Of a stretch of 64,000 nucleotides of DNA, positions 1-12,600 are shown piece after piece (positions within the stretch are counted from its first letter, which is position 1; each line of letters begins with the position of its first letter). The notes beneath the pieces are model-generated. The model searched no databases and was not told where the DNA came from. It was given only the letters and a program-made list of their open reading frames with translations. The DNA lies in assembly GCA_947169385.1 (NCBI GenBank), contig CAMVPR010000005.1:26357-90356 (forward strand), in the 5' to 3' direction. The DNA is from an uncultured Lachnospiraceae bacterium (GTDB lineage Bacteria; Bacillota; Clostridia; Lachnospirales; Lachnospiraceae). The position numbers and the translations under genes were made by a program.

Positions 1-1
1 C

Positions 2-703
2 TGGGGAGATGTTAGCAGAAAGAAGCCTATTACCGTCGAGTGGTCTAAGTATGCTCAGTCGTTAACCGACAAGCCGGTAAAGGGAATGCTTACCGGCCCG
101 GTTACTATATTAAACTGGTCGTTCCCGAGAGAAGATATCAGTATCAAAGAGTCTATGACTCAGATTGCTCTTGCGATTCGTGACGAGGTTCTTGATCTTG
201 AGGCAAATGGTATAAAGGTTATTCAGATTGATGAGGCTGCGCTTAGAGAGAAGCTTCCTCTTAGAAAATCTGACTGGTACAGTGAGTATCTCGATTTTGC
301 GATTCCTGCGTTTAGACTCGTGCACAGCGGTGTGAAGGCGGAGACTCAGATTCACACTCACATGTGTTACAGCGAGTTTACGGATATTATTCCTGCGATT
401 GATAATATGGACGCGGATGTAATAACATTTGAAGCATCAAGATCAAATCTTGAGATTCTAGATTCCTTGAAAGAGTGTAACTTCGAGACGGAAGTCGGTC
501 CGGGTGTTTATGACATCCATTCTCCTAGAGTTCCTTCTGTTGAGGAGATTACCGTTGCACTTAAGAAAATGCGCGAGAAAGTGAATGATGATAAGCTTTG
601 GGTTAACCCTGATTGCGGTCTGAAGACCAGAGGGGAAGCTGAAACCAAATCAAGCTTGATTAACCTGGTTGAGGCAGCCAAGTTAATTCGTAAGGAAGCG
701 TAA
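2..703 (+). CDS. metE: Cobalamin-independent methionine synthase, C-terminal part (truncated by window edge)
   Basis: Frame is open from base 2 ([21 protein letters not shown]...); MetE-like [29 protein letters not shown] and [10 protein letters not shown] motifs. Confidence 0.95.
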   Translation, partial: WGDVSRKKPITVEWSKYAQSLTDKPVKGMLTGPVTILNWSFPREDISIKESMTQIALAIRDEVLDLEANGIKVIQIDEAALREKLPLRKSDWYSEYLDFAIPAFRLVHSGVKAETQIHTHMCYSEFTDIIPAIDNMDADVITFEASRSNLEILDSLKECNFETEVGPGVYDIHSPRVPSVEEITVALKKMREKVNDDKLWVNPDCGLKTRGEAETKSSLINLVEAAKLIRKEA

Positions 704-826
704 TATTAATATCATTTTCCAATCTATAAAGAATATGCCACTCTAAAGGTGGTAACATCAGCTTAAGCTATGTGTTATAATTGATTTATGTACACATGAC
801 TTTAATACAGATTGGGGATTGATATC

Positions 827-1285
827 ATGGCTAAAGACACAGGCGAGTTGGAGAATATTCTAAAAAGCACCCACACCGGCAATATCAAGGAGTATATTGA
901 GGCAAATGCAGGCAGTATGCTAAAGGGAGATCGCCCGTTTACCGACTATATGCGCGACCTTATAAGAGATAAAGGAATTAAGCAACAGGATGTGTTTTTG
1001 GAGGCGGATATACCTGAGAGATATGGCTATAAGTTGGTGTCAGGTGAGAAACATACAAGGCAGAGAGATATCATTTTACGAATATGCTATGCAGCACAGT
1101 TTACTGTGGATGAAACCAACGGAGCCTTAAAGCGTTACGGCATGCCTACTCTTTACGCCAAGGACAAAAGAGACGCGATACTTATTGTGATTTTTAATGA
1201 CAGACCGGGAGATATCTTAAAGGTCAATTCGGTTCTTAAGGATAATGGAGTCGAGACTCTGAAGTCAAGCGGCGTGCAAGATTAG
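827..1285 (+). CDS. XRE-like helix-turn-helix protein
   Basis: ATG at 827 after attggggatt; HTH-like segment DYMRDLIRDKGIKQQDVFLEADIPERYGYKLVSGEKHTRQRD; precedes a protein kinase gene. Confidence 0.6.
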   Translation: MAKDTGELENILKSTHTGNIKEYIEANAGSMLKGDRPFTDYMRDLIRDKGIKQQDVFLEADIPERYGYKLVSGEKHTRQRDIILRICYAAQFTVDETNGALKRYGMPTLYAKDKRDAILIVIFNDRPGDILKVNSVLKDNGVETLKSSGVQD

Positions 1286-1300
1286 TTATATAAAGCAGTT

Positions 1301-1326
1301 AAACAGCAGGTTTTGCCTGCTGTTTT
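1301..1326 (+). terminator. Rho-independent terminator
   Basis: aaacagcaggttttgcctgctgtttt hairpin with T-run. Confidence 0.75.
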
Positions 1327-1392
1327 CACTTGTTTGTAAGTGTGGTATAATATGAACACTTAACACATCTCATTTTAAAAGGCGGTATTAGT

Positions 1393-3018
1393 GTGGACGA
1401 CAATGGATTAAGAATTCTATCCCAATATGAATATATAAGAGATATCAGTTCAGAGCATGGCGTTTCGCTTGTTGTGTCTAAATTAACGGGGGAGTACTGT
1501 GTACGAAAAGTAACTGCTGTTTATAATCGTGAGGTCTATGAATATATCAGATGTAATCCTGTCCTTGGAGTTCCTGTCGTAAAAGAGCTGATTGAAGATG
1601 GAGATAAGCTCATAATAATAGAAGAATACATTGAAGGGGAGACTCTTAGTGAGTGCCTTAATATTAGAGGTGTTGTATCTGAGGAAGAGACTTTGTCTAT
1701 AATAATCAGATTGCTCGACATTCTTGTTTCATTTCATCAGAATTATCCACCTATTGTGCATAGGGATATAAAGCCGTCCAATGTAATATTAGGCAACAAT
1801 GGGTCGGTGTGGCTTATTGATTTTAATGCTGCTAAATTCGTGGACAGCGGTAAGACTCAGGACACCGAGCTTATCGGAACCAAAGGTTACGCGGCTCCTG
1901 AGCAATATGGATTTGGTAGTTCAACAGAGCGCACCGATGTTTATGCAGTCGGTATGCTTATGAAGGAAATGCTATACGGCGATTCAACGCGTCCTGCCAA
2001 CATTTCCCTTTCGTTGTCAAATGTAATTAACAGGTGTACTATGCTTGAACCGAGTGACAGATACGAGGATGCCTACTCTCTCAGAAAAGCTTTGCATGCT
2101 GTTAAGTACGGTCTTGAGAATAAGGGCAAGGAGCCGTTAACTGATAACACTGTTAACACTAACGCTTCAAGTATTAATTCACGTTCTGTTTCTGAGCCGA
2201 GCCGAGGTAAGCGCGAAAGTAAGAAGACGAATATAATCTTTGGAACCGTGATTGGCATGATATTGATTGCTTCTATTGTGGGTGCAGCTGCTTCTGTAAT
2301 AAAGCTTTACAAACCTTACTTTAAAGAAATGACAAAGAGTGGCTTTGATTTCTCTAATAAACCGTATGGTACACTGGTTGAAGAAGATGGTAGTATCGTT
2401 GATATGAATGGTACGGTTTATACATATATGGCAGATGGGTGGAATCTTTATACTGCAAATATGATTTCAGATTCTGCAGTCAAGATAAGCAGATGGAAAA
2501 AGGGTAGTTCGAGTGACGTAGAGATAGAGCGCAATAAAGACTTGGGAGTGTATGATTTTGATAATCAGGATAGTGGCATAACATGGATAGATGAAGGGAA
2601 GAATGCATTTTCCATCGAAATAGAAGAACCTAAATATACATATTATGATACTACTGAGGAGCAGGATACTTATGTGAGGAGAGCTGTATTTACAATTAAC
2701 AAAGTATCTGGTGGCAAGCTTATTACAACGTCTTGTAGGACTAATTCAGAGTATTATAGGTTTAAAGCGGATTCATATTATGTCTATAGAGCTATTCCCT
2801 TGGAGAACGGATTAATTAAGATAGAGAAATGGAAGGAGGCAGATTATCTTTCAGGTAATGAATACTATTATGATCTTACAACTGTTAATCCTGAAGGAGA
2901 TGAGCTTGACTTTGAGTGGATTGATGATGACGAGTCTTCATTTACGATAAAGACACACGATCCTGAGGAGAAAGAGTGGTCTGAGGATAAGAAGGTGTTG
3001 TTTGAGAGGAAAAAATGA
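1393..3018 (+). CDS. Membrane-anchored Ser/Thr protein kinase with extracytoplasmic C-terminal region
   Basis: HRDIKPSNVILG catalytic loop, DFN (in place of DFG), GTKGYAAPEQYG activation segment, TM segment IIFGTVIGMILIASIVGAAASVI. Confidence 0.9.
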   Translation: MDDNGLRILSQYEYIRDISSEHGVSLVVSKLTGEYCVRKVTAVYNREVYEYIRCNPVLGVPVVKELIEDGDKLIIIEEYIEGETLSECLNIRGVVSEEETLSIIIRLLDILVSFHQNYPPIVHRDIKPSNVILGNNGSVWLIDFNAAKFVDSGKTQDTELIGTKGYAAPEQYGFGSSTERTDVYAVGMLMKEMLYGDSTRPANISLSLSNVINRCTMLEPSDRYEDAYSLRKALHAVKYGLENKGKEPLTDNTVNTNASSINSRSVSEPSRGKRESKKTNIIFGTVIGMILIASIVGAAASVIKLYKPYFKEMTKSGFDFSNKPYGTLVEEDGSIVDMNGTVYTYMADGWNLYTANMISDSAVKISRWKKGSSSDVEIERNKDLGVYDFDNQDSGITWIDEGKNAFSIEIEEPKYTYYDTTEEQDTYVRRAVFTINKVSGGKLITTSCRTNSEYYRFKADSYYVYRAIPLENGLIKIEKWKEADYLSGNEYYYDLTTVNPEGDELDFEWIDDDESSFTIKTHDPEEKEWSEDKKVLFERKK

Positions 3019-3093
3019 CACTTTTGGAGGGTGGTCAAACAAAGTGCAGCAAATACGCGGTACAAAAATGGTTAAATTCCTCTAACATCATTC

Positions 3094-3122
3094 TTGTAAT
3101 TTTTTTTCATTTGCGATATAAT
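3094..3122 (+). promoter_or_regulatory. Sigma-A-type promoter for aldolase
   Basis: TTGTAA-17 nt-TATAAT. Confidence 0.6.
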
Positions 3123-3177
3123 AACTCTATCTGGTGTTTGCATCGGAAATTTAAGATTGTTTGGAGGATTTTTTACA

Positions 3178-4041
3178 ATGATCGTTTCAGCTAAAGAAAT
3201 GTTAGAGAAGGCTGTTGAGGGACATTATGGCGTAGGTCAGTTCAACATCAACAACCTCGAGTGGACTAAAGCTATTTTGCTTACATGCGAGGAGCTTAAG
3301 AGCCCTGCTATCCTTGGTGTTTCAGAGGGCGCTGGCAAGTACATGGGCGGATTTAAGGTAGTTGCCGCTATGGTTAAGGCTATGGATGAGAGCCTTGGAA
3401 TTACTGTTCCTATCGCTCTTCACTTAGACCATGGTACATACGAGGGAGCAAAGGCTTGTATTGAAGCTGGTTTTTCATCTATCATGTTCGACGGCTCATC
3501 ACTTCCTATTGATGAGAATGTTGCTAAAGCTAAGGAGCTTGTTGAGATTTGTCACTCTAAGGGTATTTCAATTGAGTGTGAGGTCGGCGGTATCGGCGGC
3601 GAGGAAGACGGAGTTGTATCATCAGGTGAGTGTGCAGACCCTGAAGAGGCAGCTCAGGTTGCAGGTCTTGGTGTAGATATGCTCGCAGCAGGTATCGGTA
3701 ACATCCATGGCAAGTACCCTGACAATTGGGCAGGACTTCAGTTCGATGTATTAGAGAAGATTCAGGAGAAGACCGGTAAGCTTCCACTCGTGCTTCACGG
3801 TGGTTCAGGTATTCCTGATGAGCAGGTCAAGAAGGCTATCGGTTTAGGTGTTGCCAAGGTTAACGTTAACACCGAGTGCCAGCTTGCATTTGCTGCAGCT
3901 ACACGTAAGTATATCGAGGAAGGTAAGGACTTAGAGGGTAAAGGATTTGATCCTCGTAAGCTTCTTGCTCCTGGTACAGAGGCTATCAAGGACGTTGTTC
4001 GTGATAGAATCGCATGCTTCGGTTCAGCTAACAAGGCTTGA
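3178..4041 (+). CDS. fba: Class II fructose-bisphosphate aldolase
   Basis: MIVSAKEMLEKAVEGHYGVGQFNINNLEWTKAIL, HLDHG, VLHGGSGIPDEQ, KVNVNTE motifs. Confidence 0.95.
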   Translation: MIVSAKEMLEKAVEGHYGVGQFNINNLEWTKAILLTCEELKSPAILGVSEGAGKYMGGFKVVAAMVKAMDESLGITVPIALHLDHGTYEGAKACIEAGFSSIMFDGSSLPIDENVAKAKELVEICHSKGISIECEVGGIGGEEDGVVSSGECADPEEAAQVAGLGVDMLAAGIGNIHGKYPDNWAGLQFDVLEKIQEKTGKLPLVLHGGSGIPDEQVKKAIGLGVAKVNVNTECQLAFAAATRKYIEEGKDLEGKGFDPRKLLAPGTEAIKDVVRDRIACFGSANKA

Positions 4042-4070
4042 TAATCGATTGGCTAAACAATTGACTTTAA

Positions 4071-4098
4071 GGACGGGTTTATCCCGTCCTTTTTCTTT
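4071..4098 (+). terminator. Rho-independent terminator after fba
   Basis: ggacgggtttatcccgtcc followed by tttttctttt. Confidence 0.9.
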
Positions 4099-4304
4099 TG
4101 TCTGAATTGCTAAATCAAGGTTAGCGATAGTTAACCATTTTTCGTCAAAATACACAAATTTTATTAAAAATTTTCGGCGCGTGAAGATTGCATAAAATTA
4201 AGACTAAATACATATTACTATGATACAATAAAGGTTAGTGCGTCAGGCATGTAGGGGTGTCTGGCTGGTTCGGAATTATATCATTTTAAGGAGGCTTGGT
4301 TTTT

Positions 4305-6629
4305 ATGAGTTTATCTAAAGGCGAGGAGCGCTTTAAACGAGTCGTGGCGTTGGTGGTGGCATTTGCTGTGGCGTTAACTGTAATTATTCCAGCGAATGAA
4401 GGATGTGAAGTTAACGCGGAGGGTGAAGTAGGTCAGATTACTAACTATGAGGTATTGCGCGCCGAAGGAGCAGGACCTAAGGTAGTTAGGAATCTTGTTC
4501 AGGAGAATGAACGAGCTATCTATTTTACTATTGACGGAGTCAGGGCTGTAGAAGAGACAGGCAGAGGAATCTATAGTGTCAAGGTAGAGGGTGGAAGCGA
4601 GTACTTCTACACCGGAGAGACAATAACATCATCTACTACTACACCGGGCGTATATTACAGCGATGGAAGGAGCGGAAGCCTCGCTAAAGGCTATTATTTC
4701 GTATATCCTGATGGAGATAAGAGCAAGAACATTCAGGTTCAGGTCTTGGATGTTGATGCAGCATTTTCTAAGAATTTTTCTATCAATAAATCATCATTTA
4801 GTGGAAGCGCAGGAACCTGGATAACCGATGCTTCGCTTAAGTCTGAGCTTGACTCGATGGTTAATGATAATGCGTCTGCAATGTATATCAATTATACCGA
4901 TTATAGCGGAGTTCCTTCGAGGACGCTTAGACCGGGAACTTCCAACAGTACGACTACATTCAGCACCTCTTTGTTAAGCTATTATGTTGATTCTGTGTCG
5001 GCAGAGAGAGTAGATATCAAGATTTATTACGGAAGCAAATACATAGGTCCGGCTTCGACACTTTATAGCTCATTTATTAAAATAGGCAGTGCGTTAGCTA
5101 ATTCGCCGGGATTTGGTTACAACACCAATGCATATAAGCTTAACGCCAATATGCCTAGCAAGGATTATTTAGCTGTGCTTGATTGGTGCGTGTACAGTGA
5201 TTCTAACGGTGCTACCGGAATACATTATAGTAACAGTAACAATAGTTCTAATTATGTTAAAGGTTCAGGAAGCACACCTGACAATGCAAGCTCACTTGCT
5301 CTTATTCCTGATGAGGGTGTGTATCTTCCACTTTCTGCAAGTTCGAGCAAGAAGAATTATCTGAAGATAAGATCGGCAAGTTATGCGGATAATCAGGCTC
5401 CGGCAATTAATGGAGCGGTAACGACGATATATGGAGCCGGAGGTCCAAATGTGATTACGTATAATTCGCTGAATGTAGGTCAAAACGTCGGCGTGGATGA
5501 TGCAGATTTATTTAAGACTATGACAGTTAATGCATCTAAGGGAGAGAGGGTTCTAGGAGAGATTACATCTGTAGGTGGTAAGAGCATTGGTGCTTCATTT
5601 TCAGATGATTATATAACTATTACACCTTCAGGAAATATAACGGTTAAGAAAGGTAGTTCTAAAGCGCTTACCTACAAGCTTGTAACCAAGACTCCTTACA
5701 CTAAGTTCAGAAATGAAAGCGGATCAGCTGCTACGAAGACAGAGCCTGTCATTTATGATTCGGGAAGTTCAGCGAGTCCGTCATCATACACTTTGGGATA
5801 TCAGACATGGAATGTAACCCTCACAATATCAGCAATAAAGGGAGAGGGAGCTGAAGATACGACAGAGGCAACAACTACCGAGGCGGAGACAACAGCAGAG
5901 GCATCCACAACTGAAAATGGAACAACTACCGAGACTTCTACAACTGCAGTTGATGGAACGACAGAGAGTGCGACAACAAATGTTGACTCAACAACAGGAG
6001 CTAACGCTACTACTGAGACTCCGGTGGTGATTTCACCTCAACCGGAGGTTCATGCCGATGACCTTGGAAATGTAACTATCAGCAAAATTACAAGCAAGAA
6101 ACTTAAACTTACTGTCAAATGGAATGAGGTCGCCGGAGCGGACGGCTACGAAGTATATATCGCCAATAGCAAAGCATTTACTAACTATGAAAGAGCAGCT
6201 GTTGTAAGTAACAAGACTTCTTGTGTAATTAAGTCATTTAACTGTAAGAAATTAAAGAAAGGCAAGAAATATTTCATCATGGTAAGGCCTTTTAAAGGCG
6301 CGCCGGTATTCACAACGACGGAGGACGGATACACTAAGGTGTGTAAGAAGAAAGGTAAGATGAATATTGTTATACCGAGCAATCCTGAGGAACCTAATCT
6401 AAGGTCGACCAAGATTCAGATTTCTACATCCGAGACATCAGGATTTAAGACTGTGGCAACGGTTAAGAATACTCTTAGAAGAAAGTGTACAGTCACGGTT
6501 AAGAAGTATAAGTCTAAGAAGCTTAAGAAGGGCAAGACGTACTATATTAAGTTGATTAGAACTATAGATACAACGCCTAAAGAATATGGCGATCAGAGTA
6601 CTGTTAAAGGATGCAAATGTAAAAAATAA
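4305..6629 (+). CDS. Secreted surface protein: signal peptide, novel N-terminal domain, Thr/Glu-rich linker, C-terminal Fn3-like domains
   Basis: RBS aaggagg; hydrophobic N-terminus; Thr-rich linker TTEATTTEAETTAEAST...; Fn3-like ADGYEVYIANSK...KLKKGKKYFIMVRPF. Confidence 0.75.
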   Translation: MSLSKGEERFKRVVALVVAFAVALTVIIPANEGCEVNAEGEVGQITNYEVLRAEGAGPKVVRNLVQENERAIYFTIDGVRAVEETGRGIYSVKVEGGSEYFYTGETITSSTTTPGVYYSDGRSGSLAKGYYFVYPDGDKSKNIQVQVLDVDAAFSKNFSINKSSFSGSAGTWITDASLKSELDSMVNDNASAMYINYTDYSGVPSRTLRPGTSNSTTTFSTSLLSYYVDSVSAERVDIKIYYGSKYIGPASTLYSSFIKIGSALANSPGFGYNTNAYKLNANMPSKDYLAVLDWCVYSDSNGATGIHYSNSNNSSNYVKGSGSTPDNASSLALIPDEGVYLPLSASSSKKNYLKIRSASYADNQAPAINGAVTTIYGAGGPNVITYNSLNVGQNVGVDDADLFKTMTVNASKGERVLGEITSVGGKSIGASFSDDYITITPSGNITVKKGSSKALTYKLVTKTPYTKFRNESGSAATKTEPVIYDSGSSASPSSYTLGYQTWNVTLTISAIKGEGAEDTTEATTTEAETTAEASTTENGTTTETSTTAVDGTTESATTNVDSTTGANATTETPVVISPQPEVHADDLGNVTISKITSKKLKLTVKWNEVAGADGYEVYIANSKAFTNYERAAVVSNKTSCVIKSFNCKKLKKGKKYFIMVRPFKGAPVFTTTEDGYTKVCKKKGKMNIVIPSNPEEPNLRSTKIQISTSETSGFKTVATVKNTLRRKCTVTVKKYKSKKLKKGKTYYIKLIRTIDTTPKEYGDQSTVKGCKCKK

Positions 6630-6640
6630 GGAGGCTCTTT

Positions 6641-9600
6641 ATGAGTAGCTACAACAAATACGTCAAGAGAATAACAGCTATGGGAGTGGCGTTAATAATG
6701 ACAATAAGCTTGTTGATTAATGGTTGGCAGGCTAATGGGGTTAAGGCTGAGACGATAGGAACGATAACTAATTATAATACGCTGTATTCTAATGGAGCAG
6801 GTCCGAAAGTTAATAGGAACACCGCCCAAGGAAATGACAGAGCAATCAGATTTTTGATTGATGGAGTTCAGGCTGTAGAGGAGACTGGTAGAGGAATATA
6901 CAGTGTCAAGGTAGAAGGAGGAAGTGAGTACTTCTACACCGGAGAGACTATAACATCAGCTACTACCACCCCTGGTGTTTATTACAGTGATGGAAGTAGC
7001 GGAAGTCTCGCAAAGGGATGGTATTTTGTATATCCTAATGGAGATAGGACTAAGAATATTCAGGTTCAGGTGTTAGAATCTGATTCACGACAAACTGGAG
7101 AGATATTTATTCGCAAGTCTTCTTTTAGTTATGCGGAGCATACTTGGATCACAGAAGGTTCATTAAAGAGTGAATTAGATACACTCATACTAAACAATAA
7201 TCGCTCGGTAATTTTGGCATATGTGAACTATAATGGAATAGTAGTTAACCCAGTTTATCCTGGAGCTTCGAATGGATCAACATCGTTTGAAGTAAATAAC
7301 TTAAGGTATTATATTGACTCGGTATCTGAAGTAAGAGCAGACATAAAAATATATTACGGTAGCAAGTTGATTGATAAATCTTCTTCGGGAAGTAGTTTTT
7401 GTATTAAAATCGGAGATAGACTTACTAATGCTCCTAGTTTGGATTACAATTCTAATGCTTATAAACTTAATGCGAATATGGAAAGCAAGGATTATTTGGC
7501 TATTTTTGATTGGAGTATTTATAAAGATAGCTATGGCATTAGCAATAATGTGAGTTATAAACACACTTATAATGCTGCGGCTTATAATCCTGGAAGCGGG
7601 AGTCAGCCGGATAATCCTGATTCATTTGTGTTGATTCCTAAAGAGGGAATATATCTACCTTTGTCCGCTTCGAAAAAGAATTATTTAAAAATTAGATCAG
7701 CGAGCTTTGCGGATAATCAATTGCCGGTGAATGGTGATTATACTACTGTCTATGGTCCTGGTGGTCCTCACGAGATTACTTATGATTCGCTTAATGTAGG
7801 TCAGACGGTAGGTGTGGACGATGCAGATTTATTTAAGAGTAAGTCGGCTAATGAGACTAAGGGAAATAGAATCCTTGGAGATATAACCTCTGTCAATAAT
7901 AATGCGATTGGTTCTGGATATTCGGATGAATATGTTACTATAACACCAACCGGTAGAATAACAGTTAAGAAGGGTAGTGGATCTCGTACTTATACACTGA
8001 AAACAAAGACGAAGTATACTAAATTTATTAAAGATACAAATACTGAGGCTGTGTTATATGATTCAGGTAGTGGAGCTTCTCCAACCAATTATACCTTTGG
8101 CTATCAAGAATGGACGGTAACATTAACAATTAAGTCTATTGTTGCTCCAACATCAGAAGCAGAAGAGACTGAAGCTGCAACTACGACAACAACTGAGAAG
8201 GCTACAACCACAGAAGCAACTAAAACAGAGGCTCCAACGACAGAGGCGCCTAAGTACAAGGTTTCTTTTGGAACTTCTAATTACACAGGACTTAGCAGTA
8301 AGATTAAGTTTAGTGGCGGCGGATTAACCGGGTCTAGTATCAATGTTGAAGAGAACACCAGCGTAAGTATTACAGGATTAGAGGGCGACAGTACATATTA
8401 CGAGCCTACAGTAACTATCTCTTACGGTGGCAAAGAAGAGACTGTAACTAACGGCGTATTCACTATGCCTGCTACTAATGTTACTGTAAATGTTACTTAT
8501 AAAGTTAAGGCTACGTCTAATATTACATATTCGTTCCCTGACAGACAGGGGGCAACTGCGACAGGACCTGCAACAGCGTTAGAGGGAACGACGGTATCAT
8601 TTGCTGTGCCTGGTTCTAACGACCAGTATAAAGATCCTGTAGTAAGTGCTACTTATGGTGACGATAATTTGCCTATTTCTTCACTTAAGCCGGGCACAAC
8701 CAATTCAAATGGTACAATCAATTATTCATTTACGATGCCTAATGGTAATGTAAATGTTAAGATTTCATATACGGAGAATGAATTTCAGATTAGCGCTAAT
8801 TATGCTGATACATATACCACATACAGTGCTAATGACCTGATTCTTTCTAAGACAACAGGAAAGAAAGGTGAAGTTATAACTGTTACTATTCCCGCAGCTA
8901 ACACAAGGTATAACACTCCTTCAGTTACTGCATCATCTGCGACCGGTAGTATTACAGTATCTAAGACATCTGATGTAAGTTATAATTTTACGATGCCGGC
9001 AGGTAACGTTACAGTTATAGTAACATATCAAAAGATTAGTTATAAAGTTACGACGTCGTCCAATAACACACAAGCTGCGATAAATGTTACTTCTCCTGCG
9101 TACCCTGATGCTAAAGTAACATTTAGCTGCTCAACGGGTGATACAGTTTATAAGAACCCTGTTGTTACTGTTAAGAGTGGAAGTACACCGATTGCATGTA
9201 CATATTCTAACGGTTCGGGTTCATTTACAATGCCTGATTCTAATGTAACTATCGAAGTAACTTATGAGGTATGGCACGACGTAACGGTTACCACTAACGG
9301 ACTTACGGTTTCTTTAGATAAGACCAATGCTAAGACCGGTGATAAAGTTACTGCGACAATGCAGATAAATGATACAGATTTCTTATACACCAATCCTAAA
9401 CTTACAGCTACGGGGGTTACATTAGGCAATCCTAGCGATTCGGGTAATGTTAGAAAATATCAGTTTACAATGCCTGACAAAGCAGTTTCGTTATCGGCAA
9501 CCTATGAGACTGCCATGTCACAGAAGGTTACAGTGAGTAACATTACCGGTGAATTTACAGCAAGACAGGCGCTTTCAAGCCTTTCACCATCAGGTAATAT

Positions 9601-12600
9601 TACTGTTACCTACAGTGGCGGTGCGACGAGAACAAGAGAGCTTAACTCATCTTATTTCACGGACAAGGACGAAGTGACCGCTACAACAGAGGATGCCAAT
9701 AAGAACACGATTAAGACTCACACAGTCACTGTTACAGTTACTGCGCCTGCTATCGGTTCTACATGTACGGCTGCAACAGGGACATTTACCTATACATATA
9801 AAGAGACAATTGCTCCTAATGAGAGGAAAGTAGCTTTATCGGTCGGTGAGAGTATGACCGGTTCTGTAACACTCAGCAAGTCAACAGCAATAAAGGGAGA
9901 TACAATCACTGTCAATGCCAAAGCATCCGCTAAATATGCTTTCCCTACGATTACTGTGGATCAGAAAGTGGGAACTCTAAGCCCTACTTACGATTCGTTA
10001 GGAAATGCGACTGCTACGTTTAAGATGCCTGATGCTGACGTAACAGTAACTGTCAAATATACTGCGATAACATTGGCGATTACTTCTTCTAAAGTGACAA
10101 GCGGAGGCACATATGATGCAGGGACTAAGGCGATGACAGCCGATGAACTTAAGGCGCTTTGTACTGCAACAGCTAAATATGGCTCTAAGACAGTATCAGT
10201 TGCCGCGTCGTATATTTCTGCGGCAATAGGTAAGGAAACAACTACCAACGACAATGGTACAATCAAGCATAGCTTCCCTGTTACTGTTACCGCTAATTAT
10301 GGTGAAGTGGCATCTGAGTATAAGTTTACTTATGTATACGGAACTCCGGCTTCATATAACATAGTTGCTACAAGTGTTATGAGCGGAGTAAAGATAGAAC
10401 CTGCAAATGCATATTTCGGGGATACAGTTACGGTTACGGTTACTCCAGTTGCTGACACTCCTGAATATATCTATAATAATGTAACTTGGACATATGGTAA
10501 CGGAACTGCTCTTGCTGTTGATAGCGCAGGAACTAATAAATATACATTTAAGATGCCTGCGGGTAATGTAACTGCTTCTGTTAATTATAGCAAGATTAAG
10601 AGCATTGTAATTAACAAACCGACTACTATCAAGGAGTCTTACGATAAGAAGGTTTCAGATCCTAATTCTACATTTGCTGCACCTACAGCAACGGTTACTT
10701 ATGCTAACAGCAAAGTTAAGACAATTAATCTTACCAAAGATCAGTATGAATATGTAGAAGATACCAATAATATCAAGGTTACCAAAGGATTACTTAATTC
10801 TGCTACCGGTAAGTATGAGTGTGAGGCAGAGGTGCCTATTATTTTGAAACTTAAGGATGGCTACAAATATGGCGGATTGATGGCGGCTGAAGTTAAGTTC
10901 GCATATAAGTACAGATATCCTGAAGGACAGTATGCGGTTAATTTATCAGGAGCTTCTATTTTAAAAACAGATACAGATCCTGTGGCAGAGAAGATTGACG
11001 ATAAAGAACTAGCATCATTGGTTGATTTAGGTCGTGATCCTATTGACGGAAAGGTTAAGTACGATCCGGGTGAAAAGGTTACTGTAAAAGCTTTGTCAAA
11101 TGCATTATATGCTTACGCTACAATTAAGTCTTCTGAGGTTACTGATATAACGACAACGTACGGCGAAGACGGAACGGCAACATTTGCATTTACGATGCCT
11201 AATAAAGAGATTAGTCTTGCAATTACATACGCTCCTCTCATGAAGGTTTATGTAAGCAAAGGTATCACTACCACAGAATATGACAAGATGATGGACGTTA
11301 AAGGTGCAAGTCTCGATGGTGGAGAATTTACCCTTGACTTTGGCGGAAAGAACAAGATTGTCAAGAGTATGTGGAACAAGGAGAGCAATGAAATTAACGG
11401 TATGCTAAGTGTTGCATCCGGTGAAGCTAAGCTTAAAGAAACCAAAGACGGTAAAGATATTTACGAAGTTCCGGTTAATGTTACATACAATGCAACTATT
11501 AAAGACAAGAAGTATTCCGTTAAGGTTCTTAATTCTGAATCAGGAGCAGCAGGTGAAGCAACCCTTACATACACATATGCAGTAGATAAGGATTTCACAA
11601 TCACTAAGACTGCGTCAGTTAAAGAGGTTCAGGAGTCGGCAGGATATGTTGTTAAGGCAGGCGGTAAGAACGGCGAGAAGATAAGAGTAACCGTTCCTGC
11701 TGATACAGACACATACATTGAGCCTATTGTAACCATTACCGTAAACGGAAAGACCGAGAAGCTTACTTTGACAGACGGCTACTATGAGTTTACATTAACA
11801 GGTGATACAACTGTAAATGCTGACTATGCTGTGCTTAGTGCGATTGAAATTACAGATGTATCAACTCTTGGAGGAGCATCAGACAAGAGAATTAACGTGG
11901 CAGATTTTAACGCAGGTAAGGTTAAAGCTACTGCGGTATATAAGAGAAGCGATAATACTGAAATCAAGAAAGAGTTATCTCTTAACAATACCAATACATC
12001 ATTTGCCGAGACATCTGCTCCTAAGGTTAAGGAAGAGAAAGAAGAAACCAATGTTTACGAGGTTGGTATTACAGTAACAGTTACTGTCGGTGATAAGACA
12101 GCTACAAAGGATTTCACTTATACTTACGAAGAGTCTAAGGCAGCAACAGATGTTGAGGCTGTTGAGGAAGAGCAGGCCAAGGCTGAGGTTGTGGATTCGG
12201 ATGTTAAGTCTGACGCTTCGGCAGATGCTGCATTTGCAAAGCCTAAGATGCTTACCAAGAAATGTAAGTCCAAGAAAAAGAAGATTACAATAAAGTGGTC
12301 GGCTGTTGAGGGAGCTACGTATTACGCTGTCTTGATTTCCAAAAAGAAGAACGGTTTTTATGAGAGGAACAAGATTGTTCCTGCAAGCAAGACTTCTTAT
12401 ACTGTAACCAAGTTTAACGGTAAGAAGCTTAAGAAGGGTACTAAATATTTCATAAAGATACAGCCTATCTCCAATCTTCAGGAGGCCAGGGTTGAGACGA
12501 GTGAGGTTATTCAAAAAGCTGCCAAGAAGAAGGGCAAATTCACTGTCACGGCATCAGCCAACGGCAATCAGGCTGTAAGGAATATCACGGTTTATATGTC

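Noticed and set aside
8250-12135. CRISPR-like or tandem DNA repeat array
   Set aside because: Repeats are diverged protein-coding modules in one frame, not identical DNA repeats with spacers.
11999-12514. 171-aa minus-strand ORF inside the giant surface protein gene
   Set aside because: Shadow ORF; the plus strand carries a continuous reading frame with repeat modules.
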